The translations under genes and the position numbers were made by a program. From CAXMST01 sp038206985 (GTDB lineage: Bacteria; Actinomycetota; Thermoleophilia; Solirubrobacterales; 70-9), in the NCBI GenBank assembly GCA_038206985.1, contig JBBRAH010000007.1, positions 1-64,000 on the forward strand: DNA of 64,000 nt, written 5' to 3'. Of the stretch, positions 62,101 through 64,000 are shown piece by piece. The notes below the pieces were generated by a model that made no database searches, was not told the DNA's origin, and saw only the letters and a program-made list of their open reading frames with translations. The first letter of the stretch is position 1. Each line of letters opens with the position of its first letter.

Positions 62101-64000
62101 AGGGACCCGCTCTGGGCCTCGATCTCAGCCTCCAGTGACGCGCGCTGCTCGGCCGCGATCGCCTCGATCCCCTCGCGCAGACTGCGCTCGGCATCGGCAA
62201 GGCGCTGCTCGCTGGCCCGCTCGGCGGCCTCGACCGCTCCCCGGCGTAGCTCTTCGACCGCTTCGGTGAGGCGCCGGTCGATCGTCTCACGGAACTCTCC
62301 CGTCGCGTTCCTGGAGGCGCTCTCAAGCGCCGTCCGCAGTTCGGTGCTCGAACTCTGCTGCTCCGCCGCAAGCCGCTCGATGCCCTCCCCCAAGGCCTCC
62401 GAGACGCGCTCGGAGGCTGTCTCGGTGAGCTCCGTACGCAGTTGTGAGGAGTGCTCGGCGAACTTCTCCTCCAGGCGCTGGGAGTGCCGCTGCTCGGCCT
62501 CCTGCAGATGTCGATCAAGCTCCGCGCGGGCCTCGGCGAGGCGCTCCGCCGCGGTCTGCCCCGCAGCGTCCCGTGCCGACTCGACCGCGCGGTCGGCGAT
62601 CTGCTCGCCGCGCTCGTCGAGTACGGCGAGCGAGGCACTGCCGGCCTTTGCGATCGAGCCGCGGATCGCCTCGGCCCTCTCGCCGAGCGCAGTCAGGGCC
62701 TCGGTCCGATCGGCCTCGATCTGCTCGCGGATGGCCTCGATCTGCTCCATGCCGCGGGCAAGCCGCTCCTCGTGGCGAGCCACGAGCCGGGCGTCGGCGT
62801 CGTCGATCGAGCGCTGCAGCTGCGTACTCGCGCGCTCCTCGAGATCTGCGCCAGCCTGATCGAGGGCCGTGGCGATCCGCTCCTCGGCCTCCGCGCGGCG
62901 CTCACTGTCGAGCTTCCCCACCGACTCCCCGAGCCGCTGCTCGGCACCGGCCAGATGCTCGCCCGCGACCCGCTCGGCCTCCTCCGCGGCTGCCTTGCGG
63001 GCGTCCGCGTCGATCGCCACCGCCCGCCCGGCGAGTTCCTCAAGCGCCACCTCGGCCTCGCGGACGATCCGAGCACGGGTTCGCTCAAGCGCCGCGTCGG
63101 CCTCCGCCCGGACCGAAGCGAGACCCTCGCTCGCCCGTGCCACGTCCTCGCCGAAGCTGCCCGCCACCCGCTCCAGGCGCTCTTCCGCTACCACCGACTG
63201 ACGATGCTCTCCCTCTGCCACGGCGGCCGCCGCGGCGGCCTCAAGCCGCGTGATCGCTTCGTGCCGCGCCGATTCGAGCTCCTTGCGAAGAGCCTGCAGG
63301 GCGGTGGACTGGAATTCATCGAGGTCCTTCCGCAGCGTCTCGCGCTCAGCGCCGAAGCCGGACTCGATCTCGGCGCGCTGCTCGGCGCCCGCAGCGCCCA
63401 CCTCGCCGCGCAGCTTTTCGAGCGCCGCGGCGATGGCCTCGTCGATGCTCGTCCCCGCACGGGTGAGCAGCGCGTCGGCCTGTGAGTCGATCTCCTCCCG
63501 TGAGGAGGAGATCGTCGCTGCAAGCGCTTCACGGTCGCGTTCGGCCTGGGCGCGTAGCTCGGCGCTCGCTGCCCCCAGCCGCTGCTCTGCGGCCGCCGCC
63601 GCCGCCTCCTCGGCCTTCGCCGCTGCGCTGGACTCGATCTCAGCCGCCTGGGAACGCAGCACCGATGACAGCTTCTCCCCCTCGGCCGCGATGCCGAGGC
63701 GCAGCGCCTCCAGGCCGGCCTCGAACTCCGAGGCACGCTCCTGCAGCTGTCGCTCGCGATCCCGTTGCGCGGCAACCTGATCGGTTGTCGTGCGTTGCAT
63801 CGCCGAACTCAGCTCGGCGGCGCGCCGCTCGATCTTCTCGGCGGTCTCGCTGAGCCGTGCATCGGACGTCCGCTCCAACGAGCCCCGAGCCTCGCCCAGC
63901 TCGATCTCCAACGAACGCCTGAGCTCGGCACCGAGATTCGTCCCCTGGTCGCGAAGCGCGCTCTCCGCACGGGCCAGGGATTCCCTGACGCGCTCTGCGT
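59136..64000 (-). CDS. Giant Ala/Glu/Arg-rich coiled-coil protein (5' end beyond the window)
   Basis: The frame is open from the right edge to a stop at 59136: at least 1,620 residues, with no start needed inside the window. Composition is dominated by Ala, Glu, Arg, Leu and Ser with heptad-like spacing throughout and almost no Pro or Gly, predicting a very long alpha-helical rod. It contains long imperfect repeats: one unit begins at 61835 (161 codons), the next at 61352 (160), the next at 60872. A segment MDSLAETAGRVERDALAAAS is nearly the same in consecutive units. There is no ATPase head, signal peptide or membrane segment in the visible part. A scaffold or cytoskeletal role is a guess; no family was recognised. 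Confidence 0.82.
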   Translation of the reverse strand, partial: AERVRESLARAESALRDQGTNLGAELRRSLEIELGEARGSLERTSDARLSETAEKIERRAAELSSAMQRTTTDQVAAQRDRERQLQERASEFEAGLEALRLGIAAEGEKLSSVLRSQAAEIESSAAAKAEEAAAAAAEQRLGAASAELRAQAERDREALAATISSSREEIDSQADALLTRAGTSIDEAIAAALEKLRGEVGAAGAEQRAEIESGFGAERETLRKDLDEFQSTALQALRKELESARHEAITRLEAAAAAAVAEGEHRQSVVAEERLERVAGSFGEDVARASEGLASVRAEADAALERTRARIVREAEVALEELAGRAVAIDADARKAAAEEAERVAGEHLAGAEQRLGESVGKLDSERRAEAEERIATALDQAGADLEERASTQLQRSIDDADARLVARHEERLARGMEQIEAIREQIEADRTEALTALGERAEAIRGSIAKAGSASLAVLDERGEQIADRAVESARDAAGQTAAERLAEARAELDRHLQEAEQRHSQRLEEKFAEHSSQLRTELTETASERVSEALGEGIERLAAEQQSSSTELRTALESASRNATGEFRETIDRRLTEAVEELRRGAVEAAERASEQRLADAERSLREGIEAIAAEQRASLEAEIEAQSGSLAGEVSAQRERAENRIGAEIERLQAASAAELDQIRADVRSAAEQRVETALAEGVAALQKRADDRSEDERRRSEARVEGALERITAETGARIEGAMSTLHESAGHVESDARAAAGEQASAVAQARLDGAYEELRKRLEGDLDGLFKNQRSQIAERLNAELEALVAEAAGQRTALGAEIRALAQNAGDAAAADQERFVRSTRAEVRERIDSTLAEALDSLWGQAAESSESQRSESEARIEAAVQRITGDTEQRIDAIMDSLAETAGRVERDALAAASEQAEAVAGRRLEGVYERLQERLDSGLEDRLGRQRVEIAGRLNEELEALVTEAQTVRADLSSGVSEDLERLRSESRSELNRLGEELSAANAERLTQAIDVSTGDLRERAAEEEARRAEEGEARVQAAVERIETDTEAIVDSLAETAGRIERDALAVATEQAEVVATRRLEAVHEELTGMVDAELKRMAEQQERQVENHRARVEAAMASDSEELSRALETRIEERNSAAAQELETRLAERATEHEQTLLAAVARDSEAAAERAAAGLEAGLEETSERVIAARLAEAERTLRAEAETSIAGLGEQLQESAARTHEQLLEGAAQAREQLAESSAQIQDRLSREAAESRGVIEEAFRVAREEIERAADERIAAQREQLSGRIDERLIAARSELAEQSDEQLRAIGERSAETVEAQLEESRRALFGDFESRVKDESAAGEQRLGEALERAVSEARERSASELAAAIRAELQTEAEARKGELAVAAEGSHAELDKLIEEARGRLDAGIGERVDAAVGEAATAATERMEQRSRELEQAVASLREELSKKSLQKERERLQSDQERAVTLQREALSEEASRIRASLEASSAESSAGAERRLAKLLDEFRHEVEEQRRAVASELREELRADAAAAAEATLAERGAELERRAREEVRVAEIAAAKRIEAAAADAERHIAAADAAQERELRIREKGDAAREESERRVRAAERRLADVLGMLETNDH

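Noticed and set aside
60345..62138. 597-codon plus-strand frame inside the coiled-coil gene
   Set aside because: Antisense of repetitive Ala/Glu/Arg codons gives Leu/Gly/Arg-rich frames by composition; it shows no features of its own.

Overview
The window is a GC-rich (about 70%) piece of bacterial chromosome. Almost every frame is filled by housekeeping genes, and no tRNA, CRISPR array, insertion sequence or phage gene was recognised. The 16S rRNA start, the menaquinone pathway, the Mycobacterium-type SerC, many TTG/GTG starts and many leaderless-looking promoters point to a high-GC actinobacterium. I infer a deep-branching lineage such as Thermoleophilia/Solirubrobacterales, but this rests on style and not on a search.

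Layout. 1-600: 5' end of a leftward 16S rRNA with leader, boxA and promoter. 600-8650: tyrS, a class A PBP, mpg-argH, an SDR-type epimerase and a DegT aminotransferase. 8600-21400: branched-chain amino acid region (cimA, ilvE, leuB, leuD-leuC, leuA) interleaved with a methyltransferase, an XRE-cupin regulator, a GH113-like protein, a short-chain dehydrogenase and a cation-efflux protein; leuA is preceded by a leucine-rich leader peptide. 21350-28640: membrane protein, quinone oxidoreductase, serC-serA, DUF4389 protein, cupin and ilvC. 28686-36401: menaquinone genes menE, menB, menA, menC, menD and an isochorismate synthase, the last sitting behind ilvB-ilvN (to 38622). 38800-47520: NDH-2 with a small zinc-ribbon membrane protein, gatCAB, a membrane protein, folD and uvrD/pcrA. 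47587-50430: cysteine genes cysK and cysE, a DUF4396 membrane protein behind a CsoR-like palindrome, and an Rrf2 regulator. 50528-59029: a degenerate response regulator, an HDOD-LuxR fusion, gltX, nfo, a Cys-rich protein, a lipoprotein and dnaE. 59136-64000: the C-terminal 1,620 residues of a giant coiled-coil protein that runs off the window.

How the genes fit together. IlvB/IlvN, IlvC, IlvE, LeuA, LeuC/D and LeuB give most of valine and leucine synthesis. CimA offers a threonine-independent entry to 2-oxobutyrate for isoleucine, using LeuCD/LeuB. IlvD is not in the window. MenF, MenD, MenC, MenE, MenB and MenA cover most of menaquinone synthesis, and the type II NADH dehydrogenase would use that quinone. 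SerA/SerC feed serine to CysE/CysK for cysteine, probably under the neighbouring Rrf2 regulator.

The least explained parts are the giant repeat coiled coil, the regulatory sequences (leuL, a short ORF and hairpin before cimA, palindromes before ndh and the DUF4396 gene), the HDOD-LuxR/degenerate receiver pair and the Cys-rich protein at 54639-55034.
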